From NCBI GenBank assembly GCA_027924585.1, contig BSBM01003535.1, forward strand, positions 1 to 64,000: a stretch of 64,000 bases of DNA, given 5' to 3'. Both the position numbers and the translations under genes were made by a program. The stretch is from Larix kaempferi (lineage: Eukaryota; Streptophyta; Pinopsida; Pinales; Pinaceae). Within the stretch, counting starts at the first letter, position 1. Each line of letters starts with the position of its first letter. Positions 10,319 to 27,258 of this stretch are shown here, piece by piece. Below the pieces are notes generated by a model. It was not told where the DNA came from. It made no database searches and was given only the letters and a program-made list of their open reading frames with translations.

Positions 10319-11601
10319 TATGCTTAGTGTGCGACTCGTTGGAATCGAGCTTTTCATCTTTTCCGGAGTTATGGAGAACTCGAAATAAGAACGGATTGGT
10401 CTCTGGTATAAATAAACTAGAGACTAACTCATTGCTTCATATTGCCAAGTTCCAATAACTATGGGTAGATACTATCACCTCAAAAATACTTTCTTCCACG
10501 ATAGAAAAAATGATATTTTTATCTCTCGTGAAGCGATAAAGGTGTTTGGTAATGCGGGAAAAAGAAAAAAAAAAGAAGGAGAAATGAAATCTTCTCCCAA
10601 TATTGTATGGTTCATTAATTACCCTCCGAAAGCAGTGTGATAAAGCATAAGAAATCATCCTGATTCATTCAAGCAAGATTGAAGGGATTCAGTTTATGAA
10701 GGAGAAAGAGCTTCGGGTCGATGGGAAGACTAAGGAAAATTGATTCCGTAACAGATGAAAATAAAGCTCCATTGCGGAGGGGAAGACCTGGGCATTTAGA
10801 TAGAAGCTATTGGAACGATGGAACCTATGACTGCATAAGATCTATAGGAATCTTAATCATTCATTGGATAGGATGGCGAAATAAACCGAAAACGAATTAA
10901 TCTCATTGGAGTCTATAAGTAAGTCGACCCCATGGAGCAAATACCGGAAGAGTTAATATTCGCCTGTGACATTATTTATTAAGATTATTGGATGGAAATA
11001 AAAGAGTTATTCGTCCTGTAAATTAGATTCTATATACGATATGCGTAATGCGTAGATATAGACTCCATTTATATATAAATAGAAACTACAGTCCAATTTG
11101 ACATAGATTATTCACGAGGAGCCGGATGAGAAGAAACTTTCATGTCCGGTTCTGGATTAGAGATGGGATCAAAATACTATAAACCATCGAACTAATAACC
11201 CAAAAAAGAACAAAATTTCGTAAACAACATAGGGGAAGAATGAAAGGAGTAATCTTATCGCGGCAATCGCAATTTGTTTTGGTAGATTCGCTCTTCAAGC
11301 ACTTGAACCTGCTTGGATCACATCTGGGCAGATAGAAGCCGGACGAAGAACGATTACTCGTTATGCCCGTCGTGGCGGAAAAAATATGGGTACGTATATT
11401 TCCCGACAAACCTATTACAATGAGACCTGCAGAAACACGTATGGGTTTCCGGGAAAGGATCTCCCGAATATTGGGTATCTGTCGTCAGACCAGGTCGAAT
11501 ACTTTATGAAATGGGCGGAATATCCGAAACCGTCGCTAGAAGCAGCTGCTAGAATAGCTGCATACAAAATGCCTATACGTACTCAATTTGTTACTACTTA
11601 G
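10319..11601 (+). CDS. rpl16: 50S ribosomal protein L16, two exons, several frameshifts
   Basis: Rpl16 (uL16) contacts the A-site tRNA. Exon 1 is the usual nine bases, ATGCTTAGT (10319-10327). The group II intron (10328 to about 11198) opens GTGCGACTCG. Exon 2 (about 11199-11601) shows [46 protein letters not shown] and the C-terminus [14 protein letters not shown] in alternating frames. Surplus bases near 11251, 11271, 11382, 11448 and 11537 explain most shifts; the exon 2 start is also slightly disturbed. Confidence 0.87.
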
Positions 11602-11719
11602 ACCCATACAGAATAAAAAGAGCTATTTCTGGTGGAAGAATATTACTAGTTCGTAAGAACTCTTTCTTTTTCTTTCTTTTAATGTTATCTGCCGAGGTAA
11701 CAAATCTTTTGGAGGAAAA

Positions 11720-12089
11720 ATGATTCAGTCTCAAACTTATTTGAATATAGCGGAAAACAGTGGAGCCCGAAAAATAATGTGTATTCGAGTTCTAGGAGCA
11801 AGTAATCGTAAATGCGCTCATATAGGTGATGTTATCATTGCTATAATTAAAGAAGCAGTACCTAACATGCCCCTGGAAAAATAGGAAGTGGTTAGAGCCG
11901 TAGTTATACGCACCTGTAAAGAACTTGAACGTGACAATGGAATGATGATACGATCTGATGACAATGCAGCAGTTGTCATTGATCAGGAAGGAAATCCAAA
12001 AGGAACTCGAGTTTTTGGTCCGGTTGCTCAGGAATTGAGACAAATTGAATTTCACGAAAATAGTTTCATTGGCTCCCGAAGTCTTATAA
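11720..12089 (+). CDS. rpl14: 50S ribosomal protein L14, internal stop and one frameshift
   Basis: Rpl14 (uL14) forms an intersubunit bridge. The frame opens [20 protein letters not shown] and meets TAG at codon 55 (11882-11884). It continues in frame as [19 protein letters not shown] and [25 protein letters not shown] surplus A near 12042 shifts the last residues; with it removed the gene ends at 12089 with 122 codons, the normal length. The stop is a substitution, unlike the insertions around it. Confidence 0.88.
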
Positions 12090-12238
12090 GTACTGATAGA
12101 TCTTGTAGAAATCTTCTACTTACTGATAGTTCATCAAATGGTACATGGATCAATTCATTGCACCTCAGGCATATTCCTCGAAGAAGATCGAACATGCCTT
12201 TTATATCGAGACCAGGAATTCCTAAGAATTCGTTCGTC

Positions 12239-12639
12239 ATGGGTAACGATACTATTGCCAATCTAATTACTTCTATAAGAAATGCCGACATGGCAGAAAA
12301 AGGAACAGTTCGAGTAACAGCTACTAATATAAACCAGGGAACATTGGAAGGATCCTTTTACGAGAAGGTTTTATAGAAGATGTTAGGGAACATCAGGAAG
12401 GCCAAAAATCTTTTTTTTATATCGACTTCAAAATATCGGAGAAGGAAGAAAAGGACATATATAACCACGTCAAAGCGTACCAGCAAACCTGGTTTAAGAA
12501 TTTATTCCAATTATCGAGAAATTCCAAAAGTTCTAGTGGAATGGGGATCGTAATTCTTTCTACTTCCCAAGGAATTTTGACGGATCGAGAAGCTCGACAG
12601 AAAAAAATTGGAGGAGAAATATTATGTTATGTATGGTAA
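12239..12639 (+). CDS. rps8: 30S ribosomal protein S8, about four frameshifts
   Basis: Rps8 (uS8) binds the central domain of 16S rRNA. The start [19 protein letters not shown] and the end, with [20 protein letters not shown] then EILCYVW, are clear. Between them the frame changes at surplus A and G near 12335-12340, one extra T in the T-run at 12411-12418, and one missing G near 12537. The net span of 401 nt agrees with a 132-residue gene plus two bases. Confidence 0.85.
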
Positions 12640-12783
12640 TTAATCTCAATTTTGTCCAAAAATATTGATTCTGTAAGATATCCCCATGGTATTCAAATCG
12701 GAGTCAAGTTTGGTTCGAGACACCATTCATATTAATCCAAGCACGTTAGTCAATTTTTTTTATCAAAAGAGGAGGAGAATTCG

Positions 12784-13024
12784 ATGAACAAACAGAATTT
12801 GATCCATGCGGAAGGTTTTGGTTTACTGAATCACTCCCCCCAACGGTATGTTTCGAGTTCTGACAGATAATGGATGTCAGATTCTGACTCATATTACAGG
12901 TAGGATTCGACGTAATTCCGTACGAATACTACCAGGAGATAGGGTCAAGGTTTGAATTAAGTGCTTTGATTTAACCAAAAGGACGTATAATAATAGACTT
13001 AGCAACAAATCTTCAAACGATTGA
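12784..13024 (+). CDS. infA: Translation initiation factor IF-1, heavily frameshifted
   Basis: InfA encodes IF-1, a small OB-fold factor that blocks the A site during initiation. [10 protein letters not shown] opens the frame. [19 protein letters not shown] and [16 protein letters not shown], the diagnostic IF-1 core, follow in another frame. At least four surplus bases lie in 12810-12845 (T and C runs), and more small gains and losses follow 12950. It could be a true pseudogene, since infA is often lost in plants, but its neighbours show the same error type, so a damaged sequence of a working gene is likelier. Confidence 0.75.
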
Positions 13025-13121
13025 ATCACCTTTGAACATCTGATAGGGATCGAGAATCATAGATTCAATGGACTTTCTCAGGGAACAAAATGTAATATGA
13101 GCAAATTGGAGGGTCACAATT

Positions 13122-13234
13122 ATGAAAATTCGTGCTTCTATTCGTAGAATTTGTGGAAAATGTCGACCAATTCGTAGACGGAAACGAGTTATGATAATTT
13201 GTTCCAATCCGAGACATAAGCAAAAACAGGGTAA
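13122..13234 (+). CDS. rpl36: 50S ribosomal protein L36, one base short at the stop
   Basis: Rpl36 (bL36) is a tiny zinc-ribbon protein. The frame reads [14 protein letters not shown] and [11 protein letters not shown], with the zinc ligands Cys-x2-Cys, Cys and His in place. The expected stop after residue 37 is out of frame by one G, so the literal frame runs on 25 residues to 13310. The 113-nt span is one below the normal 114. It sits in the usual infA-rpl36-rps11 order. Confidence 0.88.
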
Positions 13235-13318
13235 TTCTCTTCATATATCAATGAACGGATCTAGCGGTAAAATAGGATTTCGATATGCATTTTTTGAACT
13301 GAACTCATAATGATTAAT

Positions 13319-13711
13319 ATGTCAAAAACTACAAGAAGAATTGGTTCACGTAGGAATGAACATCGAGTACTCAAAGGAGTTATTCACGTTCAAGCAAGTT
13401 TTAACAATACCATTGTGACTGTTTACAGATGTACGGGGACAAGTTTTATCTTGGTCTTCTGCCGGTGCCTGTGGATTCAAAGGCACAAGAGAGGTACACC
13501 ATTTGCTGCCCAGACATGCAGCAGAAAATGTTATTCGTACATTAATGGATCGGGGTATGGAACGAGTAGAAGTTATGATAAGTGGCCCTGGTCGGGGGAG
13601 AGATACAGCATACGAACCATTCGTAGAAGTGGCATACTATTAAGTTTTGTACGTGACGTAACCCCTATGCCACATAATGGATGTAGACCTCCCAAAAAGA
13701 GACGTGTGTAA
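13319..13711 (+). CDS. rps11: 30S ribosomal protein S11, several frameshifts
   Basis: Rps11 (uS11) lies at the platform next to the E site. It opens [20 protein letters not shown] and [15 protein letters not shown], and ends [18 protein letters not shown] then CRPPKKRRV. The centre ([33 protein letters not shown]) falls in other frames after a surplus T near 13424, two surplus bases near 13490, one T near 13525 and one missing base near 13611. The net change is three, so the outer frame looks intact but the middle residues are wrong as written. An alternative start lies nine bases upstream at 13310. Confidence 0.87.
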   Translation: MSKTTRRIGSRRNEHRVLKGVIHVQASFNNTIVTVYRCTGTSFILVFCRCLWIQRHKRGTPFAAQTCSRKCYSYINGSGYGTSRSYDKWPWSGERYSIRTIRRSGILLSFVRDVTPMPHNGCRPPKKRRV

Positions 13712-13770
13712 GAATTGAATGAATTTCAAGAGAAAGAAATGATTTAATGATCTAATCAAATAATCTTGGT

Positions 13771-14781
13771 ATGATTCGAGATGAAATCTCAGTCTCTATT
13801 CAGACACTACGATGGAAGTGCATCGAATCCAGAGCATACAGTAAGCGTCTTCATTATGGCCGTTTTGCTCCTATCCCCGCTCCGCAAGGGTCGAGCCGAT
13901 TACAATAGGCATCGCAATGCGAAGAGCTTTACTTGGAGAAGTAGAAGGAACATGTATCACACGTGTTAAATTGGAGAACATAAAACATGAATATTCCGCG
14001 ATAATAGGTATTGAAGAATCAGTACATGACATTTTGATGAATCTAAAAGAAATTGTACTTAGAAGTGATTCGTACGGAATCCGAGAAGCTTCTATCTATA
14101 TCGTTGGACCCAGAAATGTAACTGCTCAAGATATCATATTACCACCTTCTGTGAAAATAATTGATACTACACAACATATAGCTAGACTTACTAAATCAAT
14201 TACTTCTGATATAAGATTACGAATTGAAAAAAATCGCGGATATATTATACATAGTCCAAATAATTATCAGGACGGAATTTTTTCCTATAGATGCTGTTTT
14301 TATGCCTGTTCGCGATGCGAATTATAGTATTCATTCCTATGGGAGCGGAAATGAAATACGAGAAGTCCTTTTCCTGGAAATATGGACGAATGGGGGGTTA
14401 ACTCCTAGAGAGGCACTTTATGAAGCTTCTCGAAATTTGATCGACTTATTGATTCCCTTCCTGCATGGAGAGGAACAGAACATCGATGGAATGAACAATA
14501 GAAAAGGGTCTAATATGCCTCCCTTCCCCCTTTCGCACGTATTGACTGATACGAGGGAAACGAAAGAAAAAATTGCATTTCAACATATTTTCATTGACCA
14601 ATTAGAGTTACCCCCCAGAACCTATAACTGCCTCAGAAGAGCCATTATACATACATTATTGGACCTCTTAAATTACAGTCGAGAAGATCTGATGAGAATT
14701 GAACACTTCGGGAAGGAATCTGTCGAACAGGTATTGGAAGTTCTACAAAAACGTTTTGCAATTGATCCACCCAGGAATTAG
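13771..14781 (+). CDS. rpoA: Plastid RNA polymerase alpha subunit, three frameshifts
   Basis: RpoA forms the dimer on which the plastid-encoded polymerase assembles. The N-terminal domain starts [17 protein letters not shown] and continues, after shifts near 13870 and 13905, with [20 protein letters not shown] and the long [20 protein letters not shown] stretch. The C-terminal domain ([20 protein letters not shown]) contacts promoter DNA. A third surplus T near 14284 separates them. Three extra bases over a 335-residue gene match the span. It is the last gene of the ribosomal operon and converges on petD. Confidence 0.92.
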
Positions 14782-15024
14782 TTTCGGGTTCATTAAATGG
14801 TTGGTTCCATTCCATCTCTTCATTCATTTCCTTTCCCCAAGTGTTTCTGGAGAGTCATGAGAATCATTTCATTTCAAATCTTTTACATATCTCTATTTCA
14901 TGGAATATTTGAAATAAATCTCTGGCAAGATGGGTATATCTAGGGAGATATAATTTGTCTTAAAGCAACTACTCCCTAGATATATGAATAAAAATTTGAA
15001 ATATTTTTGTATTCGACAGTTAGA

Positions 15025-16230
<1,206 letters not shown>

Positions 16231-16446
16231 AATCCATCTTCTCCGTCTGAGAATCTACTCCAATTATTTGTTTGTATTGGATAAAATAATACTCCAAAAT
16301 CGAAAGGAGAAATCCGAGGACCCTATTCTCTATTTTCTATGGATATTCCCATTTTTTGAATAAGAAATATTCCTGGCGATGATATATTACCGTTGTTACT
16401 CGGAACAAGAAATTATGAATAGTTATTTCCAATCTATCTTTCCTCT

Positions 16447-17893
<1,447 letters not shown>

Positions 17894-18045
17894 ATTCCAA
17901 AAATCCTTAGAGAAAAGTAATTACACGATCAAACTATTGGAACAAGATAAGCTAAAAACTAAAAGCCCCTATTTGGTCTGAGTTTGGATCCCTCAGTTCT
18001 TCTTTTTTTTCTTCAAGAGCTCGCCGGGCGGATTTTGTAGTTCCT

Positions 18046-18276
18046 CTAGCCCCAACTAACCGGAATCCCATCCAATAAAACGGAAAAGAATTATAAATCT
18101 CCAAGATAATAGATAGGAATACTGCAAAATAGAGCCATTGCAAAACCCATAAGAGGAGTAGTTCCCCATCCAGGAGCTACTTTACCATATTCCGAATTAA
18201 GCGGTCTTAAGGACGTTCCTACACCGGTTTCTCTTGGCTTTATTTTGGAAGTATTATCAACGGTCTGTGTAGCCAT
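18046..18276 (-). CDS. psbH: Photosystem II phosphoprotein H, frameshifts
   Basis: PsbH is a one-helix photosystem II subunit that stabilises binding of the secondary quinone and is phosphorylated near its N-terminus. The start reads [20 protein letters not shown] and the helix begins [14 protein letters not shown] surplus T near 18123 and about two more bases near 18090 shift the end; correcting for three gives about 75 residues. It lies in the psbB operon opposite psbN. Confidence 0.88.
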
Positions 18277-18354
18277 AGAAACTATTGTATTGGTTGAGAT
18301 CTGTTAACTTTGTTATTATATCGTAAACATACCATGATATTGGATCACCTAATA

Positions 18355-18486
18355 ATGGAAACTGCAACCTTAGTCGCCATCTCCATATCTTGTTTACTTG
18401 TGAGCTTTACTGGTTATGCCCTATACACCGCCTTTGGGCAACCCTCTGAACAACTTAGGGATCCTTTTGAGGATCACGAGGACTAA
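18355..18486 (+). CDS. psbN: PsbN, photosystem II assembly protein
   Basis: PsbN is a 43-residue single-helix thylakoid protein needed for photosystem II assembly and repair. The frame [18 protein letters not shown] to [11 protein letters not shown] is complete and clean. It is read on the opposite strand from the psbB operon, between psbH and psbT, as in all land plants, and ends two bases before a strong hairpin. Confidence 0.95.
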   Translation: METATLVAISISCLLVSFTGYALYTAFGQPSEQLRDPFEDHED

Positions 18487-18487
18487 T

Positions 18488-18528
18488 AGAGAGAATGACC
18501 TTCCCCATAGGGGAAGGTCATTCTCTCT
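18488..18528. terminator. Hairpin between psbN and psbT
   Basis: A perfect 19-bp inverted repeat (18488-18506 and 18510-18528) with a three-base loop. It lies just past the psbN stop and just past the psbT stop on the other strand. It is the conserved element that separates the two convergent transcripts and protects their 3' ends. Confidence 0.85.
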
Positions 18529-18567
18529 TTGATGGGAGAAAAAGAATGAGGATTTGGAGAAGCAAAA

Positions 18568-18690
<123 letters not shown>

Positions 18691-18750
18691 TTACAATTAT
18701 GGAGATAGCTTTCGTACCTAATATTGATTAGAGAAGAGATAAGAGCAATA

Positions 18751-20794
<2,044 letters not shown>

Positions 20795-20905
20795 ATGCTC
20801 ACTCTTAAGCTGTTCGTTTACACAATAGTGGTATTTTTCATTTCTCTTTTTATCTTTGGATTTCTATCGAACGATCCAGGACGTAATCCCGGACGTAAAG
20901 AATAG
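20795..20905 (+). CDS. psbI: Photosystem II protein I
   Basis: PsbI is a one-helix subunit beside D1. The 36-residue frame [20 protein letters not shown] to [11 protein letters not shown] is complete. It precedes trnS-GCU, as usual, but psbK is not upstream. Confidence 0.96.
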   Translation: MLTLKLFVYTIVVFFISLFIFGFLSNDPGRNPGRKE

Positions 20906-20984
20906 TGAAAAAAGTCTCTAGGTTAATTGGTCTTTTCCGTAGAAAGATTCGGAGTTTTCGTTTTCAGGATCAATAGTGACCGAA

Positions 20985-21072
20985 CGGAGAGAGAGGGATT
21001 CGAACCCTCGGTACGGATTATCCGTACTACGGATTAGCAATCCGCCGCTTTAGTCCGCTCAGCCATCTCTCC
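20985..21072 (-). tRNA. trnS-GCU: trnS-GCU
   Basis: An 88-nt class II serine tRNA on the minus strand with acceptor GGAGAGA paired to TCTCTCC, a long variable arm and anticodon GCT (ATTGCTAAT). Confidence 0.95.
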
Positions 21073-21534
21073 AAGATGGAAGAGTTCATGTGTAACAAAA
21101 TGAATGGTGGAGTGAAGGTGTATACCATAACATGTATGGATTGTATCGATAATGTAATGAATAGAGCAATTATTTAGAGAAAAAGAAATCTAGCGAATCA
21201 TATTGTTCATTCCGTTCAAAATAATTCTTTTTTCCTGAACTAGAAAGCCTAGAGTTATATAACCTATTTTTATGTGATAAAAAATCCTTTTAATACTGGT
21301 TGGCCTGTTTTCGACAGAGCACCGCTGTACTTTCAATGTTTTCTATTTTCATTTGGCTTTATATCTATTTTATGTGGTATGATATTGTTTATAGTGACTG
21401 AGGGCTATAGGAACCTGACTGAGAAAATAAACAACAAAAAAACATAGAAAATGGAAGAAAAGTGATTAATCTTGACAACATTTTATTCATACATCCATCA
21501 AGTCGATGGGATCATAGGGGTGAAAGAAAACGAA
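21073..21534. other. trnS-ycf12 spacer without psaM
   Basis: About 460 bases. Pines carry psaM here, but I find no psaM frame on either strand. Parts (21075-21091 and 21393-21450) recur near 42.6-42.9 kb. Confidence 0.55.
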
Positions 21535-21636
21535 ATGGATCTAGAGGTTATTGCACAGCTCACTGTTCTGGCTCTGATGGTTGTATCGGGCCCATTAGTA
21601 ATTGTTTTATCAGCAGTTCGCAAAGGTAATCTATAA
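21535..21636 (+). CDS. ycf12: Ycf12 (Psb30), photosystem II subunit
   Basis: Psb30 is a one-helix photosystem II subunit kept in gymnosperm, fern and algal plastids and lost from angiosperm ones. The 33-residue frame [20 protein letters not shown] to SAVRKGNL is complete. It lies between trnS-GCU and trnG-UCC. Confidence 0.93.
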   Translation: MDLEVIAQLTVLALMVVSGPLVIVLSAVRKGNL

Positions 21637-21820
21637 TTACAATGAGCCATCTCCGGGAATGACATACTATTTACCCAAGTATTTCATCTCCGGGGATGGA
21701 GATTCATGTAATGATGAAAACGAGGTAATTATTGATAGAAACTTGAAATAGAGATTGATAACTCCCCATCTTCCTATTGGTTGGACAAAAGATCGATCCG
21801 TATGTTACAATTGGATCGTG

Positions 21821-22684
21821 GCGGGTATAGTTTAGTGGTAAAAGTGTGATTCGTTACATTATCAACTAAAATAGTTGAAGGATCTTTTACATGGATCTTT
21901 GATCCATCTAAAGCTCTATTTCCAGATAGGTTAAAAACCTTCCCTATGAATACCATGGTTCAGGAATAGCATACCTTCTCGTAATCTGGATATGAAATGA
22001 GAAAAGACAAACACATTTTTGATTCCAAGATAGCGACACAGAATGTTTTAAAGGTTAGAGAAATCTTTCCAATTAGAGAAATCACAGATCTATGGAGATC
22101 CAAAGATATTTTTTCATCGTGACTAAACCTTCAACATATGGATGGAAAGACCCCAGGTTGAAGCCGAATAGCTATAGAACGATGACTTTGGTTTACTTGG
22201 GTTATCGGCATTTCGTTCGAGCTCGGTGGAATTTGTTCTCCTGGGGATCGGAATCAGTAGAAATAGGGAACGAAGTAACTAGAAAGATTTGTTATTATTT
22301 TCAACTTTTCAAATTTATCTTTCTATAGGGATCATCTAGAAAGTGAGCAAGTATTCTACGATTCGGGCCCTTCACTAAAAAAAAAATAGAGAAGGGGAGA
22401 AAAGAGAAGAAACTGACGTAGATGCTATGGGTACGATAATAAATTAGGGTTTTATTAAAAAGATAAAAAAAAAAAAGAGGAGAAAGAATTGAAATCTCCT
22501 TTAACAAAGATTTGATATAAATACTCCGCTTCTTCCCTCATACCGCTCTCTATCCCCCATAAAGGAGCCGAATGACATGAAATTCTCATGTTCGGTTCTG
22601 AATTAGAGGCATTGAATAATCAATGTCGACTATAACCCCTAGCCTTCCAAGCTAACGATGCGGGTTCGATTCCCGCTACCCGCT
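21821..22684 (+). tRNA. trnG-UCC: trnG-UCC with group II intron
   Basis: Glycine tRNA split in the D-stem region. The 5' exon is 21821-21843 (23 nt), the intron 21844-22636 (793 bp, opens GTGTGATTCG, ends TATAAC) and the 3' exon 22637-22684 (48 nt) with anticodon TCC in CTTCCAA. The 5' exon and the first part of the intron have a second copy at 42755. Confidence 0.93.
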
Positions 22685-22690
22685 AACAGA

Positions 22691-22735
22691 TATCTACCTA
22701 TTATATTCTATCTATATAGATATAATAGGTAGATA
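22691..22735. terminator. Hairpin after trnG-UCC
   Basis: A perfect 16-bp inverted repeat (22691-22706 and 22720-22735) with a 13-base loop, six bases past the trnG 3' exon. A probable RNA 3'-end element. Confidence 0.65.
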
Positions 22736-22923
22736 GAAAGTGATTAAGTATATAACATAATTTCACGATGCATTCAAAATTCATTTTCCGTTTCAATGTG
22801 AAATAGATTCCATTCTTTTCCTATCCTAACCTCATTGTGAATAAAAAGGTGGATCGGGCGGGATAATGTATGCCAAAGAGAGAGAGTTAAAATAAAAAGA
22901 AAAAAAAATGTAAGAGAGAAAGA

Positions 22924-22995
22924 GCGTCCATCGTCTAATGGATAGGACAGAGGTCTTCTAAACCTTCGGTATAGGTTCAAATCCTATTGGACGTA
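22924..22995 (+). tRNA. trnR-UCU: trnR-UCU
   Basis: A 72-nt arginine tRNA with anticodon TCT (CTTCTAA), T-arm GGTTCAAATCC and acceptor GCGTCCA paired to TGGACGT. It stands between trnG and atpA as usual. Confidence 0.94.
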
Positions 22996-23092
22996 ATACT
23001 CTTCAATTGTTCTAATTTGTTGTGCAATGTATTGGAACAAATTCTTCAGCTCTTTTTCCTGTTCCGAATGGTTCCACTAAATTAGAAAATAT

Positions 23093-24616
23093 TCACTTTT
23101 GTTCTTGAAGTACAAAAAGTTCAGTATGTTCCTTAAGAGCCTCTTCCAGAAGGGCTTTTGCTTCTTCCGTAAATGTACCAGTAGAACGTATAATTTCTCC
23201 GAACTGAGGTTTATTCTTTATCAAGTACTCGCGTAACCGAACGAGAAATTTTCTCACCTGTGCTATCTCTAATATATCTAGGTATCCATTCGTTCCGGTA
23301 TAAATAGTAGCTATTTGTTCTTCTACTTTCAAAGGAGCCGACTGAGATTGTTTGAGCAACTCACGTAATCGTTGACCCCTTGCCAATTGATCTTGAGTAG
23401 CTTTATCAAGATCGGAAGCAAATTGTGCAAAGGCTTCCAACTCTGCAAATTGAGCTAACTCTAATTTCAATTTTCCAGCTACCTTTTTCATAGCTTTTAT
23501 CTGAGCCGCGGATCCTACTCTAGATACGGAAATACCCACATTAATAGCAGGTCGGATCCCGGCATTGAATAGATCGGCCGATAAAAATATTTGTCCATCG
23601 GTAATGGAAATTACATTAGTGGGAATATAAGCTGAAACATCTCCAGCTTGAGTTTCAACTATTGGAAGAGCAGTCACACTCCCCTCACCTAATAGCGAAC
23701 TTAATTTAGCTGCTCTTTCTAAGAGACGGGAATGCAAATAGAAAACATCTCCCGGATAAGCTTCTCGGCCGGGTGGTCTTCTTAATAGAAGAGACATTTG
23801 TCGATAAGCTTGTGCCTGTTTGGAGAGATCATCATAAATGATTGAAGTATGTTGTTTCTTATACATGAAGTATTCAGCCAAAGCTGCCCCTGTATAAGGA
23901 GCGAGATATTGTAATGTAGCGGGAGAATCCGCAGTTTCCGCTACCACAATGGTATATTCCATTGCGCCACGTTCTCGGAATGTATTAACTACCTGAGCCA
24001 CGGAAGAAGCTTTTTGACCAATTGCTACATAGACACAGATTACATTTTGACCCTTTTGATTAAGAATAGTATCTGTAGCTACTGCTGTCTTACCGGTCTG
24101 TCTGTCCCCAATAATTAATTCTCGCTGACCACGTCCTATAGGAATCATAGAATCAATAGCAATAAGCCCCGTTTGAAGGGGTTCATATACGGAACGTCTT
24201 GATATAATACCTGGAGCGGGAGATTCAATCAGTCGAAATTCGGAAGCTGAAATTTGACCCTTGCCATCAATGGGTTGGGCTAGAGCATTTACAACACGAC
24301 CCAAATACGCATCACTTACTGGTACCTGAGCAATTTTTCCCGTTGCTCTCACGGAACTGCCTTCTTGTATCGTCAAGCCATCGCCCATTAATACAGCTCC
24401 AACATTATCCGATCCCAAATTTAGGGCAATGCCTATTGTACCATCTCCAAATTCCAATAATTCCCCTGCCATTACTTCATCAAGACCATAAATACGAGCA
24501 ATGCCATCTCCTACTTGAAGTACGGTGCCAAGATTACCAACTCTTACTTCGTTATTATATTGTTCGATCTGTTTACGTATAATACTACTAATTTCGTCGA
24601 GTCGAATATTTCCCAT
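23093..24616 (-). CDS. atpA: ATP synthase CF1 alpha subunit
   Basis: AtpA is the regulatory nucleotide-binding subunit of the chloroplast F1 head. The clean frame of 507 residues starts [20 protein letters not shown]. An ATG two codons earlier (24622) is possible. The P-loop GDRQTGKTA is at about residues 170-178, and the [20 protein letters not shown] and [17 protein letters not shown] stretches are intact. It heads the operon atpI-atpH-atpF-atpA (transcribed in that order), 37 bases from atpF. No frameshift occurs in 1.5 kb, in contrast to psbB nearby. Confidence 0.97.
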   Translation of the reverse strand: MGNIRLDEISSIIRKQIEQYNNEVRVGNLGTVLQVGDGIARIYGLDEVMAGELLEFGDGTIGIALNLGSDNVGAVLMGDGLTIQEGSSVRATGKIAQVPVSDAYLGRVVNALAQPIDGKGQISASEFRLIESPAPGIISRRSVYEPLQTGLIAIDSMIPIGRGQRELIIGDRQTGKTAVATDTILNQKGQNVICVYVAIGQKASSVAQVVNTFRERGAMEYTIVVAETADSPATLQYLAPYTGAALAEYFMYKKQHTSIIYDDLSKQAQAYRQMSLLLRRPPGREAYPGDVFYLHSRLLERAAKLSSLLGEGSVTALPIVETQAGDVSAYIPTNVISITDGQIFLSADLFNAGIRPAINVGISVSRVGSAAQIKAMKKVAGKLKLELAQFAELEAFAQFASDLDKATQDQLARGQRLRELLKQSQSAPLKVEEQIATIYTGTNGYLDILEIAQVRKFLVRLREYLIKNKPQFGEIIRSTGTFTEEAKALLEEALKEHTELFVLQEQK

Positions 24617-24659
24617 TAGCACTCATTAATTATCTGTTGATAAATAAGACCTATAACCA

Positions 24660-25982
24660 CTAATCATTTGTGTTCATCATGGCTCTAAGCAGGCCAATAT
24701 TGTGATCGATCGTACGGAAATGTAACTCAGTATTCAAACGACTATTCAAAGTTCCTATAGCTCTTCGTAAAGCTTGGCGAGAAACTTGTTGTCGGATCTG
24801 GTCAATTACTCTTTGCTGTTCGGAGTAAACCGTCTCATTCTTGGGATCCTCTAATTGTTCCAAATTCTCAGAAGCAGCATTGATTAGATCCTCTTTCTCT
24901 CGTTCTATCTGGGAGTCTCCATTTACCCGGATTTCATCCGCTATCATTTCCACTTCCCTTAAGCGAGCCCGAGCTTTCTCGAGCTGATCAATAGCTCCTT
25001 TACATAGTTCTTCCGAATTCTGAATAGTATTCAATATTTTCTGTTTACGGTTATCTAATAGATTACTTAATGAAAGTAGATTATCTATTCACTTCACGAA
25101 TTCATAATCTCTTCCCAAACCGAACACGAATCTTTCGATTCATTCGGCTCTCCTGCTCAGTTCTTTGTTTATTCCCCAGGAACATATACGTTCCCTTCCT
25201 TCATCAACACCAAGCCTGCCCTTTCCGTTCCGTTTACGGAAGATTAGAATGAATCTATAAAAGACCGAGATCTACGAAGGGCTCTTCCAGCAAAAGGGAT
25301 TTGCAATTATCAATAAAGTTTTTTTTTTCTTTTCTCGTTTCCCCTTTTCTCTCCTCTTCTTCCCCCATGAAATTTGAATCAATACGTTCCGTTCAATCAA
25401 TTAATTTGTGCCTTCTCCTTTTTGTTCTATCGAATAAATTCCCTTCTGTGTAGGTCGTCAATTCAGCATTGGAACTAAAATTGGATGGGAGATTGGGACT
25501 ATTTTTCAGTAAATAGATAAAATTATTCCATTGATATGAATGTTATATATCGGATCAATCTCCAACTATGCCTTTTAATCCATCTCATCTTGACACAGCG
25601 GTGGAAAGAGTACCCAGTTAGTTGTGCTTAGACTTCAAGCAGTTCAGCTTTAACCATTCTAATGGTCCTCCCTCATTGGTTGGTATGAACTAAGAGTTCA
25701 TTTCCCAATCAATTACGAAATGCTATAGTTCTTCGCTATTCCCCGTTCGGAAGTAATTCGTTGAGATCATGCACTTTTCTATCTCCAAAGTGCAGCTGGT
25801 TGGGCCCAGCCATATTATTCGAATATACAACTCGCACACACTCCCTTTCCAAAATAGATCAGTACACTAAGCACCACACTTAGATTTATTATATTTGTTT
25901 CTAAAATATTGGTATTTAACCCGAAACCCCCAGCGGAAGGCCAATAACTCAAGGAAATGAAAGGATCAATTACATTTTTCAT
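24660..25982 (-). CDS. atpF: ATP synthase CF0 subunit I (b), two exons
   Basis: AtpF is the peripheral stalk subunit anchored by one N-terminal helix. Exon 1 is 25838-25982 (145 nt; [20 protein letters not shown], then the hydrophobic [16 protein letters not shown]). The group II intron is 25070-25837 (opens GTGCGAGTTG). Exon 2 is 24660-25069 (410 nt; [20 protein letters not shown] and a long charged helix). Both exon lengths equal the usual ones and the 184-residue product is open throughout. Confidence 0.95.
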
Positions 25983-26307
25983 ACGCTCTCCCCTTATAGA
26001 TAAGGATATGTTCTACAGAATTTTGTTCTTTTCTTATTTGATCCTATCTAGTTCTGGATAATAATATTTGGGATACTTAGTCCCAGGTCTTATATAAGGA
26101 TAAAAAAAATTTGCTTTTCCTATCCACTCCCTTCCCTGCCGCACGCGTCATGAATCTTTCTGACCGAAGTATAGGTATAGGAAGAAAGACAATAATTCAT
26201 TTGCTAATTATTCGGATCAGCCTATCCCCTAAAAGAGCAGCTGAACAAGGAAATTATTGGAGAAATACTAATGTAATGACGAGGTGTAGGGATCTTTGTT
26301 TTCAGAA
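25983..26307. other. atpF-atpH spacer
   Basis: About 325 bases with no gene recognised. Confidence 0.6.

Positions 26308-27258
<951 letters not shown>

Noticed and set aside
24343-24582. Plus-strand frame opposite atpA
   Set aside because: Antisense shadow of a clean conserved gene.
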